From: Trogon surrucura
Lineage: Eukaryota > Chordata > Aves > Trogoniformes > Trogonidae
Assembly (NCBI GenBank): GCA_020746105.1
Contig: CM036618.1
Coordinates: 109,690,622-109,754,621 of the forward strand
Reading direction: 5' to 3'
DNA: 64,000 nucleotides
Shown here: positions 39,101 to 53,410 of the stretch, in pieces
How positions within the stretch are numbered: position 1 is the stretch's first letter
Layout of the letters: every line of letters starts with the position of its first letter
Translations under genes and position numbers: made by a program
Notes under the pieces: generated by a model
What the model was told of the DNA's origin: nothing
Database searches by the model: none
What the model saw: the letters and a program-made list of their open reading frames with translations, nothing else

Positions 39101-42100
39101 CTGGAATGACTCACCAGCACCTGAGGGGCACTGATGAGCAAAATAATTTTTTTGGAAGATGGAAAATAAGAATGAGGAGAAGATGGGACATGAAGGAAAG
39201 AAAAATTTGTGTGTGTGCTCCCAGCTTGTGGAAGATGAAGTAGTGTCAGAAGAAAATACCTTATTTTTTTTTTTAAAAACCTGCATAAATGTTGTATATA
39301 CCAATGCTGGATTCTGAAGTACCACTGCTCGATAGTGGTGCAACACACAGATTAAATACAAGTGGTGCAACAAGATTGAAAAAGGTGTGATTCTTCCTCC
39401 TTCTGTACCACAGTGAAGAGGTCTTTAGCTTTTGGGTCAGGGTTTATCTTCTGAAGTATTCAAGTTCAGCTTGTTTTCTGTGTCTGAGAGGTCTTGTCCC
39501 AAATCTGCCCCAGTCTTGTTATAAGACCCTGTGCAGCTCTTCTTTTTTTTTTTCCCGCAACTCTCCTCTTTCTGTCTCAGGGAGCCCTGCTCACTTTGTC
39601 CTGCTGTTCTGTTTCTGCACACTCTGCACTGCAGCCAGCTTTATTAGTAAACCAGTTGTGGCACCAAACCACAGACACTGTTTAATAATTCCCCACTGTA
39701 CGTGGTACATGAGAGCTGTAGCACGTTGGTGCCAGACGGATACAGTGATGTAGACACTCTGCAATAAAACAACTAAAACTAAAAAGCCTTGACCTTGTAA
39801 TTCCAAATCCGTAATACATAAATGGAAATGCCAACTGACTAAACCAAATGCATCCATTCTGCCCTGAAAAATTTAAGACTCTGTAACGGTGGACCGAAGC
39901 TTCCTGAGAAAGTGTGCCTGCCCTTTCAACAAATGAGACTCCTTTATGCTGTATTTGGAAACTCACAACTGGTAGCTGCACATTGGAATCTCGGTCAGGG
40001 TCATTAAATCTGAATGCTGTGATTCTTTTACTTTGAAGTCATGAAAAATGTGAGGAAAGAGAGGAACTTTCAAAACCTGCAAGTGACTTAGGAGCACAGA
40101 TTAATGGGAACCATGCTCCTCAGTCCCGCCAGGAGTTTTCAAAAATGCCATCATTACTGAATTGCACTGAGGCATGCCTTCCACCTGGGAGGATGAGAAA
40201 GGACAGAGTGTGCACAGTGCTTCCATGGAGGCAGTTTTACAGAGTATCTCCATAAATGAGGCATACAGGGCACTTATGAATTGAGCCTTTGAAAGCCCTG
40301 CTAGTAACGCCTATTGATCCAGAAGTCACACACGGATGGGAAGATCTTAAATTACCACTAAGGTTTTATTGCATGAAAGAAATTTTAAGAATACTTTTTT
40401 CCCCCCTTCTTTAAATGATTGCTAGCTGAAGTTTCGTACAAGCGGGAGATTGCAAGCACTGGGTTCTGGGTCCAATTCCAGATTGAAGTGTATTGTTCCT
40501 GAGGCACGACTGATGGCATATCAGCAAATTTGTAAGCAAAATAAGAAGTTTGGAAATGTGTTTGAAGATCTACAAGGAAATATAGTTCAGTGAACTCTTA
40601 CAGAGAGATTTATCGTGTTCCAAAAATAATATCAAGGGTGAATTTTTTCATTTGATGTGAGTAGTGGTGAACAAAGCACCTTTGTTAGGTTTTGATACCT
40701 AAAAACTTTGAGGGCTGAGAGGCAGTCAGTCTGGTTCTGTGAGATGATGGGTTGTGGAATACTGGGATCTAAGTTGTTTTGGTTGATTTGTGTGAGCCAC
40801 AATCTAGAGTAAATGATTTTGTGGAGACTACAGCAGTGAATATTCCTTACACTTAAGCTAAATTATGGACTGGATTTTTAAGACATCATTTAGAGCTGTA
40901 AGCAACTGCATAAATCCAGCATCATGTTGTGCAATACAAAGAAAAAGATGAAATTTCAATATTTTTCTAATATTATCAGTGTTGCTATCGATGTATAGAA
41001 CGTCAATGTTGACTCTTTAAGCCACCTCATGGTATAACAGTGTACATACATGTGTTTATGAATATATTTTAATGAAGCCATAACAAAAAGAAAGCATCTT
41101 TAATATCAGAAACACCAAGTGTAAAGTTCTGGCAACAGCATTAACTAATCAGGTACTTTTGCTGTAAACTTCAGTAACAAAACAATAGTAAAGTGACTCG
41201 CCTGTCCACAAAAATTGCCAAGTGGCTTAGACAGACTTGTAAAGGAAGTATTTGCTGCACATGAGCTATTTCCCAAAGGAATTGAGTAACTATAATTTGG
41301 GTGGAGCTTCTGCTAATGAAAGTTGTAAAGCACATTGCACATCATCTCATTAATCGTTGGAGGTTCGACTGCTTGCATCAGCTGAAGCTCTGTCTCTGTG
41401 TATTTTTCAAAGCTTTTGAAAAATGAGGAGCCTAACAAGAGGCTTGATAGGAACATTGCCGATTTGGACTTCAGTTTCTTTGTCACCGTGGGGCTCTTCA
41501 CAGCCAACAGAAGAGTTTGGTTTGGAAAACAGAAGAGTTAAGTTTAAGCTATAGCTGTTCTTTCATTGTAGGTAAAGGAGGCTGGAGCTGGTGCTTGGTG
41601 TTTGCAGTGATACTGTTTTACTGTAAAGTGAAATTGAGGTTTTTTAAAAAAAAATGGATCACAAAATACATTTTGTACAAAGTGTATTTTCTTAAAATAT
41701 AATTTACAACTAATTAAGAAAAATGAGAAATACAGAATAACCTTTTCTGTTGTGTGTTGGAAAAAATTCTACTCCAACAGATGTTGGACCTGCTCATCTT
41801 TGCACAGAGTGCTTTGCAGTAGTTTTCCATGCTTGTGATACGTATCATCTGTTTTCTTCTAGTTTTATCTTTGGAGCACCTCCAACTTTCTCTGCTCCCA
41901 AGTCAAATCAGGCAATTTCTCTCATCTGGACAAGCCCATTCCTCCTCTTTCCCTCTAGCTATAAAACATTCCTGCTATATAATCTCATCACAAAACCTTT
42001 AGGGCAATTATTACTCCATTGTAAGTTTATATTGTAGCAAGTAGTCTTCATCTTAATTGTTGATTTGTAGAACATGGGCAAGTTTGTGACTTCAGATAGC

Positions 42101-45100
42101 TCCCCTTAAATTAGAATAAATGTACTTCTACTTGCTGTTTCTATTACTAACAGTACCAGACATCATCAATGTTTGTAATGCATTACAGTTGTTTTTTGCA
42201 AGTCTAATAGCAGTCAGAGCATTCTCTTGTTCATATTATTTTTTGACTTTTCCAGTAAACAGTGCATTCCTTTCTTGGATGATTAGGGTAATTGCTGAAA
42301 TGAAACCGAAGTGTCATGACTGGGCAGGATGCCACCAAATGGCAGTCAGTCATGCAAAATTACACTTCCTACATTGCAAGTCCACACTTATACTGTTCTG
42401 TAAATATTACAGAGGAGTTTATTACTGTTTCCATATATTCATACTACTGTACCATTGCAGAGCAGCGTTCACAGATGAGTCTGGTCTGTGCTGTGCACTG
42501 AGTACAAGCGAAGGACAAAGAAATTAGATTGTGAATTCCTTAGCACAAATACAAAGGCAAGTGGCAACAGATGTGTAAAGACGACCAAAGCGCTTTGGCT
42601 GGGCCACAGTGAGTAAACATCAGATTAGCTGACACCTGGGATGGAATTAGTTGGGAGGAAATAGAAACAATTTCAGATAGCCTTTTCAGCAGTCTTAGAA
42701 ATGAGAGAGAAGTAATGAGTTAACAGAATCAGGCCATTTCTGGCAGCAACAAGAGCCATCAGTTTACTGGTGCATCTCTAACAAGTTTTAGTCAAGGGAT
42801 TTGACTGTTGAAACAGGAAAGAATAGACTTCCTGTCAGCTTTGAGTTTTTAGTTAATGCTAGGCACTGCCGAAGCTGTGACAGTGTTGGTATAATTGAGC
42901 GCTGTCTCTGGGGTCTCCTCCTTAGAAAATTGTACTCATTCCAGAAGTTACTCAGGCAGAGAGCTTGGTCATGGCAGAGCTTCACTGTTTGCCTAAGGAA
43001 TCGTGCTGTGTACTCGCCTGGGTCTTACTAAGTGCCAAGTGTTCATAAAGAGTGCGTAAGAAAGGCACTAGATGAAATGAAGACAGTTTCTTTTCCAGTT
43101 TACAAAGCCAAGCAATGGGTTCATGTCTCTCTCCTTATTTGTCTTAATAGCATATAGGAGACCTCTTTTTTTAATGCATCTACATTCTGCTGATGCTGGC
43201 TGCTTTTTTATCTTTAGCAAAGGCCAGTGGATATTTTCTGTAGATGGGAGACCAAAAAAAATCTAAACTCCAACTTGTAAAGCTAATTCCCAAGCAGTTC
43301 AGCACAATTCTCAGTCTAGACCTCAACTGAACTGTCAGGGAATAAAATCTATGTAATAAACCAGTCATCTAATTCACGACATCAAGGGACTCATCTCCCT
43401 AGGCGAGATTTAGTTCAGATGTTCAGATGCTTTGTTGTATGAAGTTGGACAAGGTGGTGTTCATCTTTTGTGACTTCAGCTATCTGAAAGTTAGGCATCA
43501 TGTCAAAGCTAGTCTCTAGGGTACCTCTGTAGTCAACAGAGAGAAAAAGAGGCACTTGAGAGAGCAATTCATTCCACCTTTAACATCATAGCATCATCAG
43601 AGTGTCAGAAAGGGGACAATGCTTTGCTTGAAGAATTGTAGCCTGGAATTTCTAACAGAACTATCCTTTTAAAGCCAGTGGGTGCTTTAATGCCTGTAAT
43701 CTATAAAGTCTTCCCACCCATTCCTCACTTTTGAATGAATAGTGTCAGTCAAGGAATCTTTAACAAACAGATTCTCCATTGAACATCCCCAGCACTCACT
43801 GGTTAGCATGCTAGATAAATCATTTTATAGTAATTATTTTGCAGGAGTTTATTCACAGTCTGTTAGGATAAACCCTGAAAAAAAATTAAAGGGCTGTTGA
43901 GTGCAAGATTAATAGTGCTATCCAGGAATATTTTACAATACCAGCTTTACTAAAAAAAAGCTTCATTCGTGGGGCTTTGGCAGGATGCTTCCAGTCAGAC
44001 CTAGAACTCTCTGCATGAGAAACAAAACGATGAGGTTTTATGGGAAACTTGTGTAAATTATAAACCAGAAATCAGTTTTGCGTTTTTTATCCTCTGTAGA
44101 TATTTTGTAATGGGTCTAGAAAAGAAGGCATATTTCTAAAAAATACACCCAAAAAACCACACAGTTCTTTCACAGAGAAGAACTTTCGGATGCAGAAGTG
44201 GTTTGTCAAAATACAGTGGTTGTTGGTAGAAACAGAGCGACAGACAATAGACTTCTAATGGAGCCCTGTAGATCATATTGCTTGTCTGCCTCCTTACAAA
44301 ATCACTTATACATAAAAGCTTTGATTTTTTTGTTGGCTACATTCCTTCATGTGAGACCTCAATGAAGGCTTTTTGAAAAATCTACTTAAATTGAGTTGCG
44401 TTTGGACATTGGATCTCATGCTGCATTCTAAAGAGTGGTAATAGAAGATCCACATTATTTTTTCAGTTACTTTCTTACCAGTAGGTGCAATTCCCTCTCT
44501 TGCATTATCTTTTTCATTTTTATTACCCTTGTGAATGACTCTGTCACTTCTGTTTAAGCAGAAGCGGTAACTCAATCCCTTAATAAAGCCTTAAACAACA
44601 TTGCTTCTAAATGAGGTTAAGATCTATATTATATGCAGCACTTGCCTTGAACCTTAATTCATTCTGCCTCTGCAAAGGTATCTGGTTACATTTGGGAGTT
44701 AGTCATTTCAAATCATTGGAGATTATTGAATTCTAGCCTAAATTTCAACTGACAGGACTTGGTAGGCAGGACATACCATTAAGAGTGATGTCAGGGAATT
44801 TCTATTCCATTGCATTAGTGTAATCAATGTTTCTTCTTTATCAGGAAAATGAAAAAGTTTTTTTTTCTAAATGGAAAATTGCATGAAGTTGTTTTTTTTT
44901 GTTATATGTTTTTGTGTTGTTTTTGTATTGTATTTTAATACTACTCTAAAGAAAATTTGCTGATTTCCTGTATACAAGCACACCCTTTTATTTCCATCTT
45001 TGATTTAAAGAAAAATCCCTCTTGTGCAGTTCCAAATTGAAACAGAATTTCCTCTAAACTTGAGCTTACTTGCAGTTGTTTTTTTTCTGTCCTCGTTTTA

Positions 45101-48100
45101 CAGGCGGACTTGAGCTGAGTATCTCAGATAAAGACCAAACTGTGTTTACAAGCTTTCCCAAAGCCACAAGGGTAGTGGGAGTTAGCAGTCTGATGTTCCA
45201 CAGCATGCCCCCTTTAGGAAAGGGAAATACTCCCATAAATTGCATCACATGGAATAGTAGAATATTATCATGTATCAGAATTATCTTGTGTATTAGAACG
45301 ATGTTTTTTAAAAGTGACTAGAGCACAGCCACTGAGTCACTCCTCCACCTTGTCACACCACTGCATTGTGACTTTGCTCCTCATGACCTCCTCAAAGACT
45401 AAACATCTGTGAGATGTTTTAATGCAGCCCAGAGAGCAGCTGCCATTTCAAAATGAGGCAGGTTAACATAAAACCCTTGAGTAGGTAAGAACTGTTATTC
45501 TGGTTTCACCTGTCTGACTTTGTCTGAAATAAATTGGGGAGTACTTGCACATGCTGCCTCACCAGCGCATCAGGAGGGAAAGTGGTCCTGAACAGATGGA
45601 GGCAATAACCTCTCCTGCCAGTGCAGCTGGGGGAGGCTGCCTGCCTGCAGCCAAAGGGACTTACCTGTACCACGGCTACAAATAACTCCAGGGTCTCGTT
45701 ACAGTCCAGTGTAATTCATTAATGTTGGCAGCAGCAAGCTGAAGTGTTGTTGCTAAGGCTAGAGCCTTGCACTGCCTGGGCTTTGTGGAGGGAAATACCT
45801 GCACCCTGTCTGTTGGCTCATGGGGAGTAACATCCATAGAAAAGCATGAGAGATGGACTTCACCTTATTTGCAGTAGTTGAGCCAAATACTTACAAACAG
45901 ATCTCAGGACCCTCCTGTGGCATTTCTTGCTGCAGTTTCTTTAAGCAGCAGACCTGTATTGTGTTGAGAATCGGCAGAACTCAGATATGGGCATTTCTTG
46001 AAAACGCCTTTTTGGAGAAATAAATCACGATTCTAAGGCATCTCTCCACCTTCAGATGCGTGTCCACTAAAAAGAAGCTGGGATCTGAACCTGGTGCTGG
46101 TAGGCTTCTGTTGCTATTTTCCACTACATTGAAGAGACATTTCCACTTTGTTTTTGGAAATTTGAGCGGTTGTAATAGTATCAAGTACTCCTCTGACAAA
46201 GTCTGGAGTAATTTTGGTAGAAATTGAAAGTCTGTTCATAATCTCATTCTGAAACTGTAATAGATACTCAGTGTTTCACCTATGGAAAAATTAATACAGC
46301 ATCAAAGATTGTTTGACACCATGTATACATTGCTGAGTGAAGTTAGTGATTTATAACATGGCATGTGAGGTGTTAGTATCTAATTTACTGCACTAATCAG
46401 TGAATGCCAAATCAGTTTGCAGATTGCAGGTAGACCAGTTTAATCTGTCACCTTAATTGTAAGTGAAATTTTTAATGCTGAGTTTGCTTTAACTGTTTCT
46501 CATACTGCTTCTCACAGAGAAACCAATAACAGCATATGAATACCTCCGTAGCACTCCTGTGAAACTGTGCAGGGTTCACGGTTGTTTTTCACTACTCTCA
46601 AAATCTGAGGTTCCCTCGGTTAAATCTGGGTGGTGCTAATAATTGCATGTTTTAATACGTGTCCAATGGACAGAACGTTGTCAGTCCTGTCAGTGCTTAC
46701 ACAGTAGAAAGTTGTCTCTTTGGTACTCTGTCTGTGTGAGTAGATTTCAGGGGACAGGACCAAGCTGAATTGACCCAGGGCTTCCTCAGACAGATGCTGC
46801 ATTAGCATGTGGTAATGACTCAAGTGATTCTGTCATCCTCTGTGCTTGTGAATTAGTATTTCGTGATACACTCACTATAGCCTTTCACTTGAGAGCCTCC
46901 ATGTGTTACACAAGGGTAAGCAGCATCTCTATTTTTATTCTACATTTGTTAAAAACACAACTTAGGGGGACAAAGCTATTAAAAATTCTGGTCAAACATA
47001 GTAGTAAGTGTTTTGGGAAAAAATAAACTAAGGGAAGAAACTAAATTTTAACACCTTTTCCTTGCACTTTATTTTTTTTACTTGAAACTATGTTAAAAGG
47101 CATAAAGGAAGGATTAAATACCTGAAATGATTCATTTCAGACAATAAGAAGTTTTCTGGAGGTAACCAATATTTTATTTCAGGTCAAATAAAATCTTTCA
47201 GAGTAATGCTAAGCAAACATTGTTCAACTGCAGGGGACATTTTCATTTTAGATGGCTCTTAAAAATGAAATTCTATTGTTTTTCCGTGCAAACAAAAATG
47301 GGGTATTCACGTAGTGTTAGTCCTAACAATAGTGAGGCCAGATATCCCCCACAAAGTGTTACCTCCTTCTGTGGCAAGCAGCAAGGTGGAAGCTTGCAGA
47401 AGTGAAGAGACTTACCCAAGGTCAAAGCAGAAGAGCCAATTTGGAAATCCTGACCTTCAGATTCCTTATTTGATAGGCAGCATTTCTGAAGTTGATTTGC
47501 AAGCAATTCAGGGCCCCTGCACACACAAATGGAGTGCTGGTTTGAAGTACCTCAAAAAATGATGCTGGCTTGCTGGGGTTTGGCTGTTTTGTGCTCAGTC
47601 CTTGATTATTTAATTCAGTCTTCTTTTTGTTGGGTATTGGGAGAAGGATGCTGGGCTTTTTATTTCCAAGACTACCCTGAATGAGCTGCTAGCAACAGGT
47701 AGACACATGGAAGAGGCCTGGGGACTGCTGTGAGATACCCTTCACTTCTACTTCTTGCTAGCAGAGGTGAAGAAAGTTGTCCCACAGACCTTCCCAGCAG
47801 GATTGCCACTGGACTCAACAGGAGAAGGAGGTAAAATGGACATGGGATGAATGAGTTCTTGCAGTGCAGAGAAAACTTGAGCTGCTACTGTCTGCGCTGA
47901 AACTGCTTCGCACACAGGGGGTCGATAATTTGGATTTGTCACCCTGTCTTTGCCAGGTCTTAGTTTGCTGAGCTGTCCTACTGTTCTGCTGCAAACCTTT
48001 CAGAGAATGCGGCAGCTGTTGCCCATAATGACCTGGCTGCTGTAGGCACAGAGGCCTCTGAGCTTTCTGTCGACGTTACTGCCTGTGGGACAGCGGATCA

Positions 48101-49032
48101 TTGATTTTATCCATATTAGATGCTAGGGCTAGGGGCTTTTATCATCTTTGTGATACCTCAGTGACAGGCTGCTTAAAATTATATTGCTCACTAAAAAGCA
48201 CCAGTAATTACCTGTGGGAAGGGAAGGAAGGGCATGGTCAAAGTAGAGTTGAGAGCCTTTACTGCAACTAGTGTTGCATAACAGTCCTACTGCTGTGTAT
48301 CAAGAAATCCTGGAAAAGGAGGCAAGGCATTTTTCCTGGTTGAAGTACGAATTCCAGCATAGTTGATTTTGTTGATAGTATTTTGCTAAACGTTCTGAAT
48401 GTAGGAATCCTATATGCTATGGGTTACATTCCATCCAGGCTTTGAGGTGCTGCAGTCGTGTGAGAAGCTGGCCTGTGACATTCATTAGAGCCAGTGAACT
48501 GCATCCACATCCCATTAACTTAAAGCCCAGGAGGGCTGGAAGTCAGGTATTTTAACAGTTCTCTTTGTAAAAAATATGTAGTGGGTATCTAAAACCTTTG
48601 CACTTGGTATAACTTAACTATACCAATGAGAGAACAATGGGCAGCTTAAGCTGGATGGAAGCCCAAATACAGAGCAACCAGTAGATCAGAATAAAAATAA
48701 GGAAAAATTTGTGTTCCCTAAGATGGCTGACCTCCCCAAGATGGCCACTGCTCAGAGAGAAGGCTTGATGAAATGTGTATGAAAAATTAATGTTAATCTT
48801 CATTTGGTCTTTTAAGTTGATACTTCAAGACCAAGTGTAGATGCATGTAAATGTAAAGTACCCTTTAGATCTCCCTTAGTCCGTTTTATGGCCAAAAAAA
48901 AGTTTGGTGGTTCTTTTTTCTTATTCATTGTGGTTGTGCAGATTGTGCTGTCAAATAAGTCTTGTCCAGTACACCTTTTTAACTGCAACCCTTTCCTAAA
49001 CTGACAGGTTTTTTTCCAAGGTCTCCTTTGGT

Positions 49033-49148
49033 GTGTTCCTGTGTGATCTGTTCTAGGTGATCCTGCTGCAACATGCGGGACTGGACTAGATGATCTTCAG
49101 ATGTCGCTTCCAATCCCTACCATTCTGTGATTCTGTGAGATTCTGTGA
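49033..49148 (+). mobile_element. Short CR1 LINE 3' end
   Basis: This is the last 115 bases of a CR1 in sense: GTTCCTGTGTGATCTGTTC, TAGGTGATCCTGCT, GGACTGGACTAGATGATC, and a tail of CATTCTGTGATTCTGTGAG ending near 49148. It is severely 5'-truncated, as is usual for CR1. Confidence 0.9.
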
Positions 49149-50537
49149 AACTGCATTCCAGTCCAGTAGAATTTTGCTAGACAACATACAGAATTTCATT
49201 ATTTCCTAAAATTAGTTTATACTTCTCTTTTCTTAGTTCTTTATCTGCCTAAGTATTTTTTTTTATTCCAAGTCAGTCAGAACAATATGCATGTATGCCT
49301 GGGTTGAGTTCTGTATATCTTTTCCATATTTCTTTATATTATTCATGGATAGTGTACTACTCCTGTTTGCCACAAAACCAGACTGACCTCATTTGTTTTG
49401 CAGTGGGGCTAGCAATACCTGTTTTATATTCTTTTTTTATTATTTGTTTTGTACCCAAATGTTTGCTTGCTGGGTCTTGATGAAGAATGAGCAGTAAGCT
49501 GTGTGTCCTCCTACTTCTCTGTTTTCTATAATGAATTGTTTTGCAGTTACAAAGGATTTAGTTATAAAGGATATATCTGCCAGGAAGAGGTACAATTGCA
49601 TTGTATAAATAGATTATCTAGAGTTAAGAAGGTGCTGCGCTTTGCTGAAGCCTACCCATCTGGGAGGAGCATTTCACACAACAACAGCAGTAGCAAATTT
49701 TTGAGAATTTAATACTATTGCTCACAATAGCTAAGAAATTAATGGCCAGCTGAATCAGCTAGCAAAGTGGGAAGAAGAGGGGTTGGAAGAACCTTGAAGG
49801 GGACCTTGCACTCAGTAGAAAGCCTGTTGACAAAGTGGATATAAAGGAATGTTGTGGGCTGACATACATTTTATGGTGACAAATTTGAAGATGAACAACA
49901 TAAAAGAAATTACTGTCAGTTCTGAGCAATTGTGTGAAGTCTTCTGAGAGTTTGATTGTACAGTCTACTCATTGGAGGGTAAAGATCTTAAAGAAAACCT
50001 GGAGCTTTCTTTACAAATAGAATGTCACAGAGAGAGATGTAACACATGTTCTGTCTCCTTGCTCTGTCTTTACACATAACAACTGGTTTGTTAAGATTCC
50101 TATCACAGTATTAAAAGTAAAAAATCCATTTTAATATTATTTAACATTTGTCTAGCTATTCTGGGGCTAGCAACCCACAGGCATCTCATCCTCATGGCAT
50201 GGTAATTCTGAGTAATGGTATTGGTCAAGTCTTGCAATTCCCTCTGCACTTCACTGTATGTTTGGGAAAGAGACGTTTGCATGAAAGGATCTTTTAGCAT
50301 GCCACGAGATGTTACAGAGGCTGCCTGAAACTGGGGCAATCATCTTGGAATGGTGATGTCATCCCTTTTTAGGGTTTTTTCCCTAATATCTTCAGTATAT
50401 TTCTTGGCTTACACAGAACTAATCACCGTGTTCTTCACTGACATCTGTTTTTTTCCTGTAAGCATTCCCAATTCGTAAATCTTACGCATGTTCAAGGGTT
50501 AGCAGAGGTCCTCCGGCAGAGACCCAAACCCCAGGAA

Positions 50538-50572
50538 GGAGTTTTTCTCCAGGCAGGAGTCCTTCTCCAGGC
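50538..50572. repeat. 18-bp tandem duplication
   Basis: GGAGTTTTTCTCCAGGC and GGAGTCCTTCTCCAGGC are adjacent with an 18-base period and two mismatches. Confidence 0.85.
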
Positions 50573-51738
50573 TTTTTTTTTTTTGATGTTGAGGGCCACT
50601 GACCTTCAACAGCTTTGCTCCTGGGATAATTTCAATCAAGTGTAGCAAGGCCTGGAAGCGCAGCCTGATACCCAAGAGCAAAGAACCGCTACTTCTCCAT
50701 CCCTTTGGACTGGCTTCAGAGCAGTTTTCAGTGCACTCAGCCAGAAGAGTCACCAGTGAGTCAGAGCAGCCACCAAGATACTGATGTTCAGGGATGTGTG
50801 AAGGTAGAGTGACACTGCAGTGTTTCCTTTTGCTTCCCTACAACTGAAAGCTGGATTGCCTCCATCCACATACAGTCCCTTTCACTGGCAAACCTGTTAT
50901 GTGTCACCAATACTATCGCTTTCCCTCGCAGCAAGTGTTCATGTGCAATTTTAGTTTGCTTATGCTTTGAGTTTTTGAGGTATTATTGCTCAGTTTCTGA
51001 ACAGAATGGAAATCAGCTTCTTGATGACAACTTGTTTCACTTCCACAACTATGAAGTTTCATGGAGGTTGGCACAGTAGAGAGGGACACGGCATGAAGCT
51101 TTCTTCCCCAGCGAGCTTCTGCTTCTACTTGGGACAACTACTGCTCTTCCACTGTGGGGCCCATGCTTTGCACAGTAAAGGATTTGGCGGTGATGTGAGG
51201 ACGCATCACTGCACCCTGCTGAAAGGGACCACATCTGCACGCTTGTGGTTGTGCTGATTTGTGATATTCCACCCATCTCCCCTAGCAACTCATATGCACT
51301 AAGGCCATAAACCTTCATTTACTACTGCTGACAGCTAAAGGAGAGATCCTGCTTTAAACAGTTACAGGAGCAGAATTGCATTTTAGAAATGAAAAATACG
51401 ATTCCTATCTAAAATGATGTTTGAATAGAGTTAAGTGTAATACCTCTATTTGTGTTTTTCATGACAAGGCATACAAATATACCTCTGTTGACTGTTTTGG
51501 CAGTGCTAAAAGTATATGACTGAGAGATTACCGAGATACTCCTCTTGCAGGGTTCAGAGAGAGGTTATATCTGGCCTGCATGGAATCGATTCTTGATGAG
51601 CCAAGCACTCTTCTTCAGTCTCTCCTTTCTGTGGCTTTTTTCATGGATCTAGGCAACTTAAGTCCAGCTGGTAGAGGTTAGAACAGGAGTCAGAGAGTTA
51701 GTGTGGTTTGGGCAATTTACAGTCTCATTTAAGTAATT

Positions 51739-51951
51739 ATAGAATCATAGAATTGTCAGGGTTGGAAGGGACCTTAAAGATCATCTAGTTCCAACACCCC
51801 TGCCATGGGCAGGGACATCCCCCACTAGATCAGGCTGCCCAGAGCCCCATCCAGCCTGGCCTTAAAAACTTCCAGGGATGGGGCTTCCACCACCTTTCTG
51901 GGCAACCTGTGCCAGTGTCTCACCACCCTCACGGTGAAGAACTTCTTCCTA
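51739..51951 (-). mobile_element. CR1 LINE 3' fragment (partner type of the SINE)
   Basis: Antisense copy with tail (ATAGAATCATAGAAT) followed by GGTTGGAAGGGACCTTAAAG, CCCCTGCCATGGGCAGGGAC, CCACTAGATCAGGC and TGCCCAGAGCCCCATCC, stopping at ACGGTGAAGAACTTCTTCC. Its 3' roughly 100 bases line up with the body of the tRNA-Ile SINE copies in this window, so this CR1 subfamily, or a close relative, probably supplies the SINE's 3' end. Confidence 0.92.
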
Positions 51952-52689
51952 ATTGAAATTGGATTATGTGTACCTCAGTTTCCTTGACTATAAAACGATA
52001 TTGATGGCAGCGATTATTGTTGTGGTGCTTTTGAGAACCAAGAATTGAAAAAAATCTACTCTGTATAGTGGCAGCATTGGTTGTGCTTGGAACTGGAGAA
52101 CCTGAACAGGCAAAGGTAAAGCTTACTTTAATACTTGAAAGTGGATTTGAATCAAGCCTTCTAAGAACTAAAATGTAGAAAATTACATGTATTTCCTATC
52201 TAAATCAGCTCTTACATCTTACCCAAGAGGCACAGATGGAATTTAGAAGCGCTATTTTCATGTTCTTTCTCCAGTTGCCTTTTATTTCACATTCAGTTTC
52301 GTGTCTGGTGCTAAGAGCGGACCCCATTAAATCTGCTCCTGTTGTTTATAAATAAGCTTAGAGATCTTAACCATCTCATGATTTTGTCAGCATACACCAC
52401 GTGTGGTGAGCAGCATTCATCTTCCAGTGAGCGAGCCAGCAGTCAGTCTGGCTGGTGTTTCCTATGGGCGAGCTTGCTGCCTGATAAGAGCTGGTCTTGA
52501 AGCCTGTTTGGACCCAGAGGCAGAGCTAGTAATAGAAGTTGGTCTTCTTTTTTAACCAAATGCTTACTGTTACAGAAATAGTAAACACTGCTTTTAGGAG
52601 AGGTCGGAAAGCTGGGGAGGGGTGTGTTTTGTTTTGTTGGGGTTTTTTAATCTCATGAAGATGCAGTGGTACCTGCAGTGGTACATGTG

Positions 52690-53410
52690 CCAATATAGGT
52701 TGGGGGCTGCCCTGCTGGAGAGCAGCGCAGGGGAAAGGGACCTGGGGGTTCTAGTGGACAGCAGGATGACCATGAGCCAGCAATGTGCCCTCGTGGCCAA
52801 GAAAGCCAATGGCATCCTGGGGTGTATTAGAAGGGGAGTAGCAAGTAGGTCAAGAGGGGTCCTCCTGCTCCTCTACTCTGCCCTGGTGAGGCCGCATCTG
52901 GAATATTGTGTCCAGTTCTGGGCCCCTCAGCTCAAGAAGGACAGGGAGCTGCTTGAGAGAGTCCAGCGTAGAGCCACAAAGATGGTGAAGGGAGTGGAGC
53001 ATCTCCCTTATGAGGAAAGGCTGAAGGAGCTGGGTCTCTTTAGCTTGGAGAAGAGGAGGCTGAGGGGTGACCTCATTAATGTTTATAAATATGTCAAGGG
53101 GGAATGTCAGGAAGATGGAGCCAGGCTCTTTTCAGCGGCGTCCACTGACAGGACAAGGGGCAATGGCTGGAAGCTGGAACACAGGAGGTTCCATAAAAAT
53201 ATGAGGAAAAACTTTTTTACTGTGAGGGTGCCAGAGCACTGGCACAGGCTGCCCAGGGAGGTTGTGGAATCTCCTTCTTTGGAGATATTCAAAACCCGCC
53301 TGGACGCGTTCCTGTGCGCTCTACTGCAGGTGATCCTGCTCCAGCAGGGGGGTTGGACTAGATGATCTTTAAGGTCCCTTCCAACCTCTAACGATTCTGT
53401 GATTCTGTGA
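52690..53410 (+). mobile_element. Young 5'-truncated CR1 LINE (ORF2 C-terminal part)
   Basis: The sense strand encodes [20 protein letters not shown] followed by the same ORF2 C-terminal region as the 25-kb copy, with no stop codon until near 53363. The 3' end (GGTTGGACTAGATGATC, CCCTTCCAACCTC) and tail GATTCTGTGATTCTGTGA close at 53410. It reaches about 50 bases further 5' than the other copy. A TACCTG direct repeat just outside (52670-52675 and 53411-53416) could be a target duplication but is short. The surrounding 247-codon open frame is this element plus flank, not a host gene. Confidence 0.95.

Noticed and set aside
42120-42527. 135-codon plus-strand open frame, hydrophobic
   Set aside because: Hydrophobicity comes from T-rich codons. 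I see no family resemblance and no gene context.
52622-53365. 247-codon plus-strand open frame
   Set aside because: Same CR1 ORF2 region; the first roughly 25 codons are unrelated flank.
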